A stretch of DNA of 6,949 nucleotides, taken from Hyphomicrobiales bacterium. GTDB taxonomy: Bacteria > Pseudomonadota > Alphaproteobacteria > Rhizobiales > Aestuariivirgaceae. The position numbers and the translations under genes are program-made. Under the pieces are notes generated by a model that saw only the letters and a program-made list of their open reading frames with translations, had not been told where the DNA came from and searched no databases. The stretch is taken from assembly GCA_027067085.1 (NCBI GenBank), contig JAMOMM010000463.1:1-6949 (forward strand), given 5' to 3'. The number at the start of each line of letters is the position of its first letter. The first letter of the stretch is position 1. Positions 1-6,749 of this stretch are shown here, piece by piece.

Positions 1-2175
1 TCATCACCAGCGTTTGCTGCATTTGAAAAAGATTTGAATGATGCGCCTCGCAAGGTTGACCCAGAACTCAAAACCCCACCAAAAGGTTCGCGCCTAAACG
101 TTGTTACCGACAAACTGACTTATGATGCCCGCACCCAAATTGCTACAGCAACAGGCCGAGTGGTTATCACCTATGGCAAATATGTGCTTATCGCAACCAA
201 GGTCGTTTACGATAAAAAGAATGATCGTATGCGCGCGGTTGGTAGTGTTCATTTACGTGAACCTGGTGGCAACATTATGCAAGCCGATGTGGCGCAATTG
301 CAAAACAAGTTTCGCGATGGGTTTGCCCGCCACCTACGTTTGTTGCTGACCAATGATGCCACACTAACGGCTGATTACGCCAAACGCCGCGATGGTTACT
401 TGACGGTTTATCAGCACGTCACATACACACGTTGTAAAAAATGCACCTTGCCAAACGGTGGTCCTCTTTGGCAAATTAGGTCAGCAGAAGTTACCCACAA
501 CGAAAAAGAAGGGGTGATTTACCACAAGGATTCTACCTTCCAATTTTTAGGGGCTGATGTTTTTTGGCTGCCAGAATTTAGTCATCCAGACCCGACGATT
601 AAGCGCCGAACTGGTTTTCTTACTCCCGAAATTGGTTTCTCAAGCACGTATGGCTTTGGCATTGGGGTGCCATACTTTATCAATTTGGCCGACAATTACG
701 ACCTCACATTGCGACCGTTCTTAACATCCAAACAAGGACCGTTGGCCCGTGCGACTTGGCGCCATCGCTTAAAGGGCGGTGAATACAGTGTTGATGCAGC
801 GGGCATCTACCAGCTCAACAAAAAACTCACGGCCCCAGGCAACCGCAGGTTCCGTGGATTTGTTCGCACCAAAGGTGATTTTAAACTCAACCGCCGCTGG
901 TCTTATGGTTGGGATGCGACGTTGGTGAGCGATGAGACTTTTGGTCGGCGCTACGACATCGACAATCGAACTGAAATCGTTAGCCGTGCGCATTTAACAG
1001 GGGTAAGCGGTCGTAACTTTTTTTCAGCTGAAGCACTGCACTTTAACGGTCTGCTCGGCACCGATGCAAACAAAACCTTCCCGCGAGCCTTACCGTATCT
1101 GCGTTCCAACTTGTTATTTGATAAACCAGTGTTTGGCGGTCAATTGGGTTTAAATACCAATGTATATTCCATACATCGCGACACGCCATTCTCAATCGAT
1201 CCGACATCTAACCAAGCAGACGATCAAACACGCGCAATTATTGAGGCCCATTGGAATCGGCGAATTGTTAGCGATGGCGGTGCAGTTATTACCCCGTTTG
1301 CCAGACTGCGCGGAGATTTGTACTTCAATGACAAATTGCCAGGATCTGCCAAACAGGACAATGTCGTTGCACGGCTTTTGCCGACAGCTGGCATTGACCT
1401 TCGTTGGCCAATGGTCAAGAGCGGCGAAAACGGTCAACAGGTTTTAACCCCAGTCTTTCAATTTATCACCGCACCAAATGAATCTAATACCAGCGAAATT
1501 GGCAATGAAGATGCTGTTTCGTTGAACTTAGACTATTCCAATATTTTTCTTCACAACCGCTTTTCGGGCAATGACCGCTTTGAAGGTGGAACGCGGGTTA
1601 ACATTGGTATGATGTATAATTGGATGTTTAACAATGGTGGTTTTTTACGCGCCAGCGCTGGACAATCTTATCACATTGCAGGGCGTAATAGTTTCACCAA
1701 TGGCTCGGGCTTAAGTGGCGATTACTCTGACATTGTGATGGCTTTGGCATTGCAGCCCAATGCCAATTGGAATTTAAGTTATCAAGCTAGAATTGATGAT
1801 CGCAGTTTTGCCATTCGCTCGCATGAGGCAAGCTTAAAAGGCAAACTCGGCCAAGTTTCAGGCTCTGTCAATTACGTGAACATAGCTGCTGCACCAGCCT
1901 ATGGTCGCCCACTTCGGCAAGAACAAATTTGGGGCGATGCAGAAATTTCTTTGACCGACCGCTGGAGTGTTTTCGGCAGTGCGCGCTATGACTTGCGGTT
2001 AAATAGGTCTTACTCGCATCTCGTTGGTGTCGGGTATAACTGTGATTGTTTCGGCTTTAAAGTATATTACAAAGATACAAATTCTGGCGATCGAGACGCA
2101 ACGGGATCACGTGCAATTTTCATGTCGTTTGAATTTAAGACGCTTGGATCTGCGAAAGTGGGATCAGGGTTTTAA
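1..2175 (+). CDS. lptD: LPS-assembly protein LptD (5' partial)
   Basis: Outer-membrane beta-barrel of the Lpt machine, which with the lipoprotein LptE inserts lipopolysaccharide into the outer leaflet. The frame is open from base 1; the first in-frame start-like codon (TTG at 34) is not a credible start, because the reading continues upstream and no signal peptide is visible. The true start and signal peptide lie left of the window. The 724 visible residues are close to full family length, so little is missing. An OstA/LptA-like beta-jellyroll domain spans about bases 90-400 (strand-rich, repeated V/T/G pattern). The barrel begins near the PDPTIKRRTGF motif (about 589-621) and runs to the C-terminus as alternating aromatic/polar strands, ending in FMSFEFKTL. 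There are only four cysteines: CKKC (433-444) before the barrel and CDC (2041-2049) near the end, fitting the inter-domain disulfides known for LptD. The second cysteine of CKKC, followed by LP and a W, aligns by eye with E. coli Cys173. The surA-pdxA-rsmA context supports the call. Confidence 0.94.
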   Translation, partial: SSPAFAAFEKDLNDAPRKVDPELKTPPKGSRLNVVTDKLTYDARTQIATATGRVVITYGKYVLIATKVVYDKKNDRMRAVGSVHLREPGGNIMQADVAQLQNKFRDGFARHLRLLLTNDATLTADYAKRRDGYLTVYQHVTYTRCKKCTLPNGGPLWQIRSAEVTHNEKEGVIYHKDSTFQFLGADVFWLPEFSHPDPTIKRRTGFLTPEIGFSSTYGFGIGVPYFINLADNYDLTLRPFLTSKQGPLARATWRHRLKGGEYSVDAAGIYQLNKKLTAPGNRRFRGFVRTKGDFKLNRRWSYGWDATLVSDETFGRRYDIDNRTEIVSRAHLTGVSGRNFFSAEALHFNGLLGTDANKTFPRALPYLRSNLLFDKPVFGGQLGLNTNVYSIHRDTPFSIDPTSNQADDQTRAIIEAHWNRRIVSDGGAVITPFARLRGDLYFNDKLPGSAKQDNVVARLLPTAGIDLRWPMVKSGENGQQVLTPVFQFITAPNESNTSEIGNEDAVSLNLDYSNIFLHNRFSGNDRFEGGTRVNIGMMYNWMFNNGGFLRASAGQSYHIAGRNSFTNGSGLSGDYSDIVMALALQPNANWNLSYQARIDDRSFAIRSHEASLKGKLGQVSGSVNYVNIAAAPAYGRPLRQEQIWGDAEISLTDRWSVFGSARYDLRLNRSYSHLVGVGYNCDCFGFKVYYKDTNSGDRDATGSRAIFMSFEFKTLGSAKVGSGF

Positions 2176-2222
2176 CGAATTTGCCATATGTTTGGCTCAT
2201 TTGCATGGTTGAACACACATAA

Positions 2223-2240
2223 ATTTGCCGAAAGGTAAAT
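2223..2240 (+). promoter_or_regulatory. small hairpin with GAAA tetraloop upstream of the surA-like gene
   Basis: ATTTGCC (2223-2229) and GGTAAAT (2234-2240) form a 7-bp stem with one G-U pair, closed by a GAAA loop of the stable GNRA type. It lies 26 bases before the ATG at 2267, in the 91-base gap after lptD. No T-run follows, so it is not an intrinsic terminator. It could be an RNA processing or translation-control element, or chance. I find no convincing -35/-10 pair in 2176-2266: TTGAAC at 2209-2214 has no good -10 partner at 16-18 bases. The sequence therefore does not show a separate promoter here. Confidence 0.3.
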
Positions 2241-2266
2241 GACGACAAAGATATATCGGGACAAGA

Positions 2267-3397
2267 ATGAACACAGGTTTTAAATTTTCAGCAAAATTGG
2301 CACCACTTGCAGTGGCATTGCTTCTTGCTGGCTGCTCATCTGGTGCCTCTGTTGCCGACTATGCTTGGGGCGATAGCAGTGATTCATCAAACCCCGCACC
2401 CGCTCAGACTAAAAACGGCTTAACCACAGCGCCAGATACATCAAGCTACAAATATACACCAGCCTTACCTTCAACAACAACACGAACGGCCTCGTCTTCA
2501 GGTTTGAGCACGCCGCCAAAAAACTCTCAACGGGTTTATGTTGTTGTTAATGATCGTCCAATTACTGGCTTTGATATTGCCCAACGTATGCGCTTGAACA
2601 AAGCTTTGGGTCGTCGCCAACTTTCGCGTAAGGGCACCGTTAAAGAGCTTATCAACGATGCTGTACAAATTAGCGAACTGAAAAAAAATAAAGTATCCAT
2701 CACCGATCGCCAACTAGACGGGGCGATTAAAAACATGACCAGTTCAACAGGTTCAACACCTGCAAAACTGAAAGCCACGTTACGAAAACGCGGTGTATCA
2801 TTCACCGCATTGAAAGATCAAATTCGCGCCTCGTTGGCACTGCGCTATCTCATGCAACGAAGTGGTACAAAGGTTGGCAAAGTTGATGATGCCACTATCG
2901 ATAGACGCCTTCGTAAAATCAACTCAGACCCTCGTCGCCAAGCCGTTACGGTTTATTTGCTTCGCCAAGTTGATTTACCCGTCGAGAATATCAACTCAGC
3001 CATGGGCGGCCAACTATTGCAAGCGCGCGCCGTTGAAGCGCAACAAATTGCCCAACGCTACAAAGGGTGTTCAAGCCTTCGAAAAGCAGCGCGCGGTATT
3101 TACAATGTGAAAGTTTCTAAAACCATACAAGCTGATGGGCGGCGGTTACCAGCAAAAATGCGTAAAGCTCTGCGCTCTGCAGGGCAGCGTAAATTGCTTG
3201 GCCCAATGCGCGCGGCTGGCGGCATTCAGATGATTGGCTTTTGCGGCACGAAACGCATTGAGCCACCAAAAGCTTCACGCGCACAGGTTAAAAGTATGTT
3301 GCGAGCGGAAACTTTCGAAACAGCGGCCGAACGTGTGTTACGGGATTTGCGCCGCAAAGCATTTATTGATTACAAAGTTCAATCAGTTCGGTCTTAA
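2267..3397 (+). CDS. surA: SurA-like periplasmic chaperone, lipoprotein form with degenerate PPIase region
   Basis: Predicted outer-membrane protein chaperone of the SurA family, 376 residues. The N-terminus is a type II signal peptide: basic start, hydrophobic stretch at about 11-21, then lipobox LAGC with Cys23, followed by Ser at +2. A low-complexity Ser/Thr/Pro/Ala linker covers about 24-87. The SurA N-terminal domain covers about 88-200 (RVYVVVNDRPITGFDIAQRM, then paired helices with many Lys/Arg). Residues about 222-330 correspond to the parvulin region but lack the usual HIL and GGDLGW motifs; LLGPMRAAGGIQMIGFCG retains only the fold-like end. A C-terminal helix (336-366) completes the protein. 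E. coli SurA is longer (about 430) with two parvulin domains and a cleavable, non-lipid signal. ATG 2267 is preceded by GGGA at 2258-2261 (5-base spacing) and begins the signal peptide directly. Its position between lptD and pdxA is the usual surA site. Assignment to the SurA family is firm; isomerase activity is doubtful. Confidence 0.86.
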   Translation: MNTGFKFSAKLAPLAVALLLAGCSSGASVADYAWGDSSDSSNPAPAQTKNGLTTAPDTSSYKYTPALPSTTTRTASSSGLSTPPKNSQRVYVVVNDRPITGFDIAQRMRLNKALGRRQLSRKGTVKELINDAVQISELKKNKVSITDRQLDGAIKNMTSSTGSTPAKLKATLRKRGVSFTALKDQIRASLALRYLMQRSGTKVGKVDDATIDRRLRKINSDPRRQAVTVYLLRQVDLPVENINSAMGGQLLQARAVEAQQIAQRYKGCSSLRKAARGIYNVKVSKTIQADGRRLPAKMRKALRSAGQRKLLGPMRAAGGIQMIGFCGTKRIEPPKASRAQVKSMLRAETFETAAERVLRDLRRKAFIDYKVQSVRS

Positions 3398-3402
3398 ACC
3401 TT

Positions 3403-4431
3403 ATGGCCAATCCTCTTTTAGCTTTAACAATGGGCGAGCCAGGCGGCATTGCAGGTGAAATCACCATTGCGGCGTGGAAAAAATTCTCTTCGTCAGGCGA
3501 GCTAACATTTTTCGTCATTGGTGATGCTGATTATTTTTCACAGGTTTCAGGCGAAGTAAAAATCGCCCGTATTACATCACCAGACCAAGCTGCCAAAGCT
3601 TTCAAAACTTCCCTGCCCGTTATGCATATGCCACTGGTTTCACCCGTAAAAACTGGTGTTGCCGACAGTACTAACGCTCGCTCTGTTATTGCATCGATTG
3701 AAAAGGCTGTTGCCTTTGCGTTGAGCGGCGAAATTGACGGCATGGTGACAAACCCTATTCAAAAAGAAAGTCTTTATGATGCTGGGTTTGCGCACCAAGG
3801 CCACACCGACTTTTTGGCTGATCTGGCGGGTAAAGCTGGGTACAAAAATACATCGGTAATGATGCTATCATCTATGGGGCTGCGCACTGTTCCAATTAGT
3901 GTTCATATCGCGATTAAAGACGTGCCAGAAGCACTAAGCAAAGAACTGATTGAAGATCAAACACGCATTAGCGCGGGTGGTTTGAGCCAATGGTTTGGAC
4001 TTTCTAAGCCGCGCATAGGCATTACAGGGCTGAACCCACATGCGGGCGAAGGCGGCTCAATGGGAACAGAGGAAATTGAGTATATTTCCCCCGCCATTCA
4101 AACCCTCAAAGATGAGGGCTATGATGTCACTGGACCGCTTCCTGCCGATACATTATTTCACGAAGAAGCGCGTGTTAACTTTGACATCATCATGTGCATG
4201 TATCACGACCAAGCCCTTATCCCTGTCAAAACCTTAGGGTTTCATGACGGGGTAAACACCACACTTGGCTTACCGTTCATTCGCACTTCACCTGACCATG
4301 GCACGGCGTTGGCATTAGCGGGAAAAGGCACGGCAAACCCATCCAGTTTAATTGCTGCCTTAACCCAAGCAGGTCAAATGGCAACGAATGCCGCGCGCAC
4401 GAAAGACAACAGCGAAAGCAACCAAAAATGA
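3403..4431 (+). CDS. pdxA: 4-hydroxythreonine-4-phosphate dehydrogenase PdxA
   Basis: NAD-dependent, metal-requiring cytosolic enzyme that oxidises 4-phosphohydroxy-L-threonine. The product decarboxylates to 3-amino-2-oxopropyl phosphate, which PdxJ uses to make pyridoxine 5'-phosphate. The 342 residues match the family (about 330). The N-terminal motif TMGEPGGIAGE (9-19) is the PdxA glycine motif, usually GDPAGIGPE in other groups. Visible active-site residues are His134-Thr135 (GHTDF) for substrate, metal ligands His168, His213 (NPHAGE) and His268 (MYHDQ), and substrate contacts Lys276, Asn285 and Arg294. The last six sit two residues beyond the E. coli positions I recall (166, 211, 266, 274, 283, 292), so the catalytic set looks complete. 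The start lies 5 bases after the surA-like stop with no obvious Shine-Dalgarno, suggesting re-initiation by ribosomes finishing that gene. The stop overlaps the rsmA start (ATGA at 4428-4431). Confidence 0.97.
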   Translation: MANPLLALTMGEPGGIAGEITIAAWKKFSSSGELTFFVIGDADYFSQVSGEVKIARITSPDQAAKAFKTSLPVMHMPLVSPVKTGVADSTNARSVIASIEKAVAFALSGEIDGMVTNPIQKESLYDAGFAHQGHTDFLADLAGKAGYKNTSVMMLSSMGLRTVPISVHIAIKDVPEALSKELIEDQTRISAGGLSQWFGLSKPRIGITGLNPHAGEGGSMGTEEIEYISPAIQTLKDEGYDVTGPLPADTLFHEEARVNFDIIMCMYHDQALIPVKTLGFHDGVNTTLGLPFIRTSPDHGTALALAGKGTANPSSLIAALTQAGQMATNAARTKDNSESNQK

Positions 4432-5276
4432 GTAGCGATGATGGGCTCCCTCCCTTACGTGAAGTAATTGCACAATATCATTTATCGGCCAAAAAGAACC
4501 TTGGGCAAAACTTTTTATTGGACCTAAATCTAACATCTAAAATCGCTCGTGCAGCAGGTGATTTAAGCAACCACACAATAATCGAAGTTGGTCCCGGTCC
4601 TGGCGGGTTGACCCGTGGGTTGTTGATGGAAGGGGCAAAGAAAGTTATCGCGATTGAGCGGGACGAACGGGTGTTACCAGCACTGGCAGATATTTCTGCT
4701 GCCTACCCAAACCGTTTAGAGGTCATTAGCGGTGATGCTTTAGAAATGGACTGGCATGCGCTGGCAGATGGCCCAACTAAAATCGTTGCCAATTTACCTT
4801 ATAATATTGCGACCGCATTGTTGGTTGGCTGGCTAACGGCAAAAGATTGGCCGCCGTTTTATTCCTCGCTGACGTTGATGTTTCAAAAAGAAGTGGCAGA
4901 ACGCATTGTTGCCCCGTCAGGTTCAAAAACGTATGGGCGATTGTCTATTTTGTCTCAATGGCGCGCCGATGCATACAAGGCTTTTGACGTACCACGACAA
5001 GCCTTTACCCCGCCGCCAAAAGTAACATCATCCATCGTGCACCTGACACCGCACCAAACACCCAAATTTGATTGTAACATCCGTGCGCTTGAAAACATTA
5101 CCCAAGCCGCATTTGGCCAACGCCGTAAAATGCTTCGAGCCAGTTTAAAAGGCACCTTGCCCAACACGGCAGCGACATTAGAGGCGGCAGGTATTGACCA
5201 AACGTGGCGGGCAGAACAACTTGGTATTGAAGATTTTTGTGCCTTAGCCAAACTTTATGAAAGCCGAAATAAATAG
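4428..5276 (+). CDS. rsmA: 16S rRNA (adenine1518/1519-N6)-dimethyltransferase RsmA (KsgA)
   Basis: S-adenosylmethionine-dependent enzyme that dimethylates the two adjacent adenines in the 3'-terminal hairpin of 16S rRNA, a late step in small-subunit assembly; loss of this activity classically gives kasugamycin resistance. The 282 residues carry the complete motif series. KKNLGQNFL (22-30) is the N-terminal family signature. EVGPGPGGLT (53-62) is the SAM-binding motif I. IERDE (76-80) has the acidic ribose contact, and GDAL (102-105) the adenine contact. NLPYNI (122-127) is the catalytic motif IV. FTPPPKV (193-199) and FGQRRKMLR (229-237) are the C-terminal RNA-binding signatures. The ATG shares ATGA with the pdxA stop and the TAG stop shares its G with the next gene's GTG, so translation is probably coupled on both sides. 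No key residue is missing. Confidence 0.97.
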   Translation: MSSDDGLPPLREVIAQYHLSAKKNLGQNFLLDLNLTSKIARAAGDLSNHTIIEVGPGPGGLTRGLLMEGAKKVIAIERDERVLPALADISAAYPNRLEVISGDALEMDWHALADGPTKIVANLPYNIATALLVGWLTAKDWPPFYSSLTLMFQKEVAERIVAPSGSKTYGRLSILSQWRADAYKAFDVPRQAFTPPPKVTSSIVHLTPHQTPKFDCNIRALENITQAAFGQRRKMLRASLKGTLPNTAATLEAAGIDQTWRAEQLGIEDFCALAKLYESRNK

Positions 5277-5578
5277 TGATTAAGGCAGCAAAAGATTGCA
5301 CCACCATGCAAGAGGTGCGCGCAGGCGTTGATGAACTTGACAGCCAACTCGTTGCTTTACTTGCAACCCGTCAAACATATATGTCAGCGGCCGCAAGGAT
5401 TAAAGTTAATCGGGATCAGGTTTATGATAAAGCACGGATTGAAGATGTTGTGAGCAAAGTAAAAGCACGCGCCCATGAACAAAACCTTTGTACCACTATT
5501 GCAGAAAATGTTTGGCGCGAACTGATTAAACAGTCCATTGCCTTTGAGCTTAAACAGTGGGATCATATTCGAAAATAA
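5276..5578 (+). CDS. chorismate mutase, AroQ class, PchB-like
   Basis: Small all-helical enzyme of 100 residues in the chorismate mutase type II fold. AroQ proteins convert chorismate to prephenate (Phe/Tyr pathway); the related PchB removes pyruvate from isochorismate to give salicylate. The opening KDCTTMQEVRAGVDELD resembles PchB (DCT...IR..ID..D) more than the E. coli mutase domain. Residues aligning by eye with PchB Arg14, Arg31 and Lys42 are Arg15, Arg32 and Lys43. The position of catalytic Gln90 is Glu91 (codon GAG 5546-5548; IAFELKQW against IAEQIKYW). Yeast chorismate mutase also has Glu there, so mutase activity is plausible. No isochorismate synthase gene is visible to support salicylate synthesis. 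The start is GTG 5276 in TAGTG, overlapping rsmA by one base without a Shine-Dalgarno. An in-frame ATG at 5306 would cut off the DCT motif, so GTG is preferred. Family is sure; the exact reaction is not. Confidence 0.84.
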   Translation: MIKAAKDCTTMQEVRAGVDELDSQLVALLATRQTYMSAAARIKVNRDQVYDKARIEDVVSKVKARAHEQNLCTTIAENVWRELIKQSIAFELKQWDHIRK

Positions 5579-5583
5579 ACGAT

Positions 5584-5587
5584 AGGA
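5584..5587 (+). promoter_or_regulatory. Shine-Dalgarno deciding the dehydrogenase start
   Basis: AGGA lies 8 bases before ATG 5596 in the 17-base gap after the chorismate mutase stop. It favours that ATG over the in-frame GTG at 5557, which would overlap the mutase by 22 bases and add 13 residues unlike any family N-terminus. It is the clearest ribosome-binding site in the cluster. Confidence 0.7.
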
Positions 5588-5595
5588 CTGAACTC

Positions 5596-6642
5596 ATGAA
5601 ACGCCAATCAATGACTTCTTATGGTGGTGCACTTGAAGCCACCCAAGCCGAAACGCCAACGCCAACGGGCACGCAAGTTCTTGTGGAGATTTCTCATTGT
5701 GGAGTTTGCCATTCTGACCTGCATATGATTGATGGTTATTTTGACTTGGGTGATGATCGAAAACTTGATGTGACGGCTGGTCGCGAACTACCCTTTACGC
5801 TTGGCCATGAAATTGCGGGTGATATTATTGCAACGGGGCCAGATGCTGGCGGTGTAACTATTGGTGATGCATGCGCGGTTTATCCTTGGATTGGCTGTGG
5901 GGAATGCGAGCGCTGTGTTGAGGGTGATGAGCATTTATGCAACACCACCCATCATTTAGGCATCACTGTTGACGGCGGTTATGCCAGCCATGTGTTGGTC
6001 CCTCACCCGCGATATATTCTTGATATTTCTGGCATTGATCGCAAAATTGCGGGCAGTTTAATGTGCTCTGGTATCACGGCCTATGGTGCGCTTAAAAAGG
6101 CCTTGAGCAATGTGCGATCTGGACCATTAATGATCGTCGGTGCGGGCGGTGTCGGTATGATGGGTTTACAATTGGCCAAAGCACTCCATGGCGGGCCAAT
6201 TGCTGTCGCTGATATTTCGGAAGAAAAACGCGAGGCAGCAAGGCAAGCTGGTGCTGACTTTGTTTTTGATCCAAGTGATGCGGGCGCTCGTAAAGACGTT
6301 TTCAAATCATGCGGGGCATGTGATGCAGCGATTGATTTTGTTGGCGCAGAAGCTTCGCTAAAGTTTGCCCAATCCATTGTTGGCAAAGCAGGTTTGATTG
6401 TTGTCGCAGGGCTTTTGGGAGGCAAGTTTACCACCCCTATCCCAATGTTTGCGCTCAAGCCCTTTTCAATTCATGGTGTGTTCGTAGCTTCACTCAATGA
6501 TGCGCGCGAATTGTTAGACTTGGTTCGCAAGGGAAAAATTGCCCCTATCCCCGTACAAACGCGCCCACTTGAAGAAGCCAATCAAGCATTAGACGATTTG
6601 CGCGCGGGTAAGGTCGTCGGCCGTGTGGTTTTAACGCCTTAG
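5596..6642 (+). CDS. zinc-dependent alcohol dehydrogenase (medium-chain family)
   Basis: Cytosolic two-zinc oxidoreductase of 348 residues, expected to interconvert an alcohol and an aldehyde or ketone. The catalytic GroES-like domain holds GVCHSD (36-41, zinc ligand Cys38), GHE (70-72, His71 and Glu72) and Cys157 in SLMCSG. The structural zinc site is Cys101-x2-Cys104-x2-Cys107-x7-Cys115. The Rossmann domain has GAGGVG (182-187), and Asp206 at the end of the second strand predicts NAD rather than NADP. The stretch between Cys38 and His71 is about ten residues longer than in common propanol-type enzymes (GDDRKLDVTAGRELP), a feature I associate with a subgroup that includes 6-hydroxycyclohexene-carbonyl-CoA dehydrogenase-like proteins. 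The substrate cannot be told from sequence. The start is ATG 5596 by its AGGA site. The gene is probably the last of the operon; its link to the mutase upstream is positional only, and it may be a general detoxifying or fermentative enzyme. Confidence 0.9.
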   Translation: MKRQSMTSYGGALEATQAETPTPTGTQVLVEISHCGVCHSDLHMIDGYFDLGDDRKLDVTAGRELPFTLGHEIAGDIIATGPDAGGVTIGDACAVYPWIGCGECERCVEGDEHLCNTTHHLGITVDGGYASHVLVPHPRYILDISGIDRKIAGSLMCSGITAYGALKKALSNVRSGPLMIVGAGGVGMMGLQLAKALHGGPIAVADISEEKREAARQAGADFVFDPSDAGARKDVFKSCGACDAAIDFVGAEASLKFAQSIVGKAGLIVVAGLLGGKFTTPIPMFALKPFSIHGVFVASLNDARELLDLVRKGKIAPIPVQTRPLEEANQALDDLRAGKVVGRVVLTP

Positions 6643-6652
6643 GGTCTCGAGA

Positions 6653-6683
6653 GTCGTTCATGTTTTCATTGACCCAGAACGAC
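6653..6683 (+). terminator. possible weak terminator hairpin after the dehydrogenase
   Basis: GTCGTTC (6653-6659) and GAACGAC (6677-6683) form a perfect 7-bp stem around a 17-base loop, starting 11 bases after the stop at 6642. It is followed by CTATTTA rather than a U-tract, and the loop is large, so intrinsic termination would be poor. It is placed where the operon's 3' end is expected and may instead protect the transcript end. Confidence 0.3.
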
Positions 6684-6706
6684 CTATTTAAGTGATTGAA
6701 ATTACG

Positions 6707-6749
6707 GCGTTTCATGTCCTGTTTGTGATTCAAACAAAACATGAAACGC
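6707..6749. repeat. two-stage intergenic palindrome (43 bases) beside TCTAGA
   Basis: The outer arms GCGTTTCATGT (6707-6717) and ACATGAAACGC (6739-6749) are perfectly complementary over 11 bp. A CC/AA internal mismatch separates them from a perfect inner stem TGTTTG (6720-6725) / CAAACA (6731-6736) around the 5-base loop TGATT. The right arm runs straight into TCTAGA (6750-6755). Long palindromes ending in TCTAGAGC-like ends are, from memory, typical of dispersed intergenic elements in rhizobia and brucellae; membership of such a family is inference. No U-tract follows on either strand. It could still act bidirectionally as a transcript-end stabiliser between convergent genes. Confidence 0.6.

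Noticed and set aside
34..36. TTG as the start of lptD
   Set aside because: The frame is open upstream to base 1, no signal peptide follows the TTG and no Shine-Dalgarno precedes it; the real start is outside the window.
2176..2266. sigma-70 promoter before the surA-like gene
   Set aside because: TTGAAC (2209-2214) is a fair -35, but no TATAAT-like hexamer lies 16-18 bases downstream; not supported enough to list.
5557..5595. GTG 5557 as dehydrogenase start
   Set aside because: It would overlap the mutase by 22 bases with no ribosome-binding site; ATG 5596 has AGGA at good spacing and gives a normal family N-terminus.
6081..6458. 125-codon minus-strand frame inside the dehydrogenase
   Set aside because: Shadow of the coding strand: it lies wholly within a gene with all catalytic motifs and its Ala/Pro/Ser-rich peptide reflects the complementary codons.
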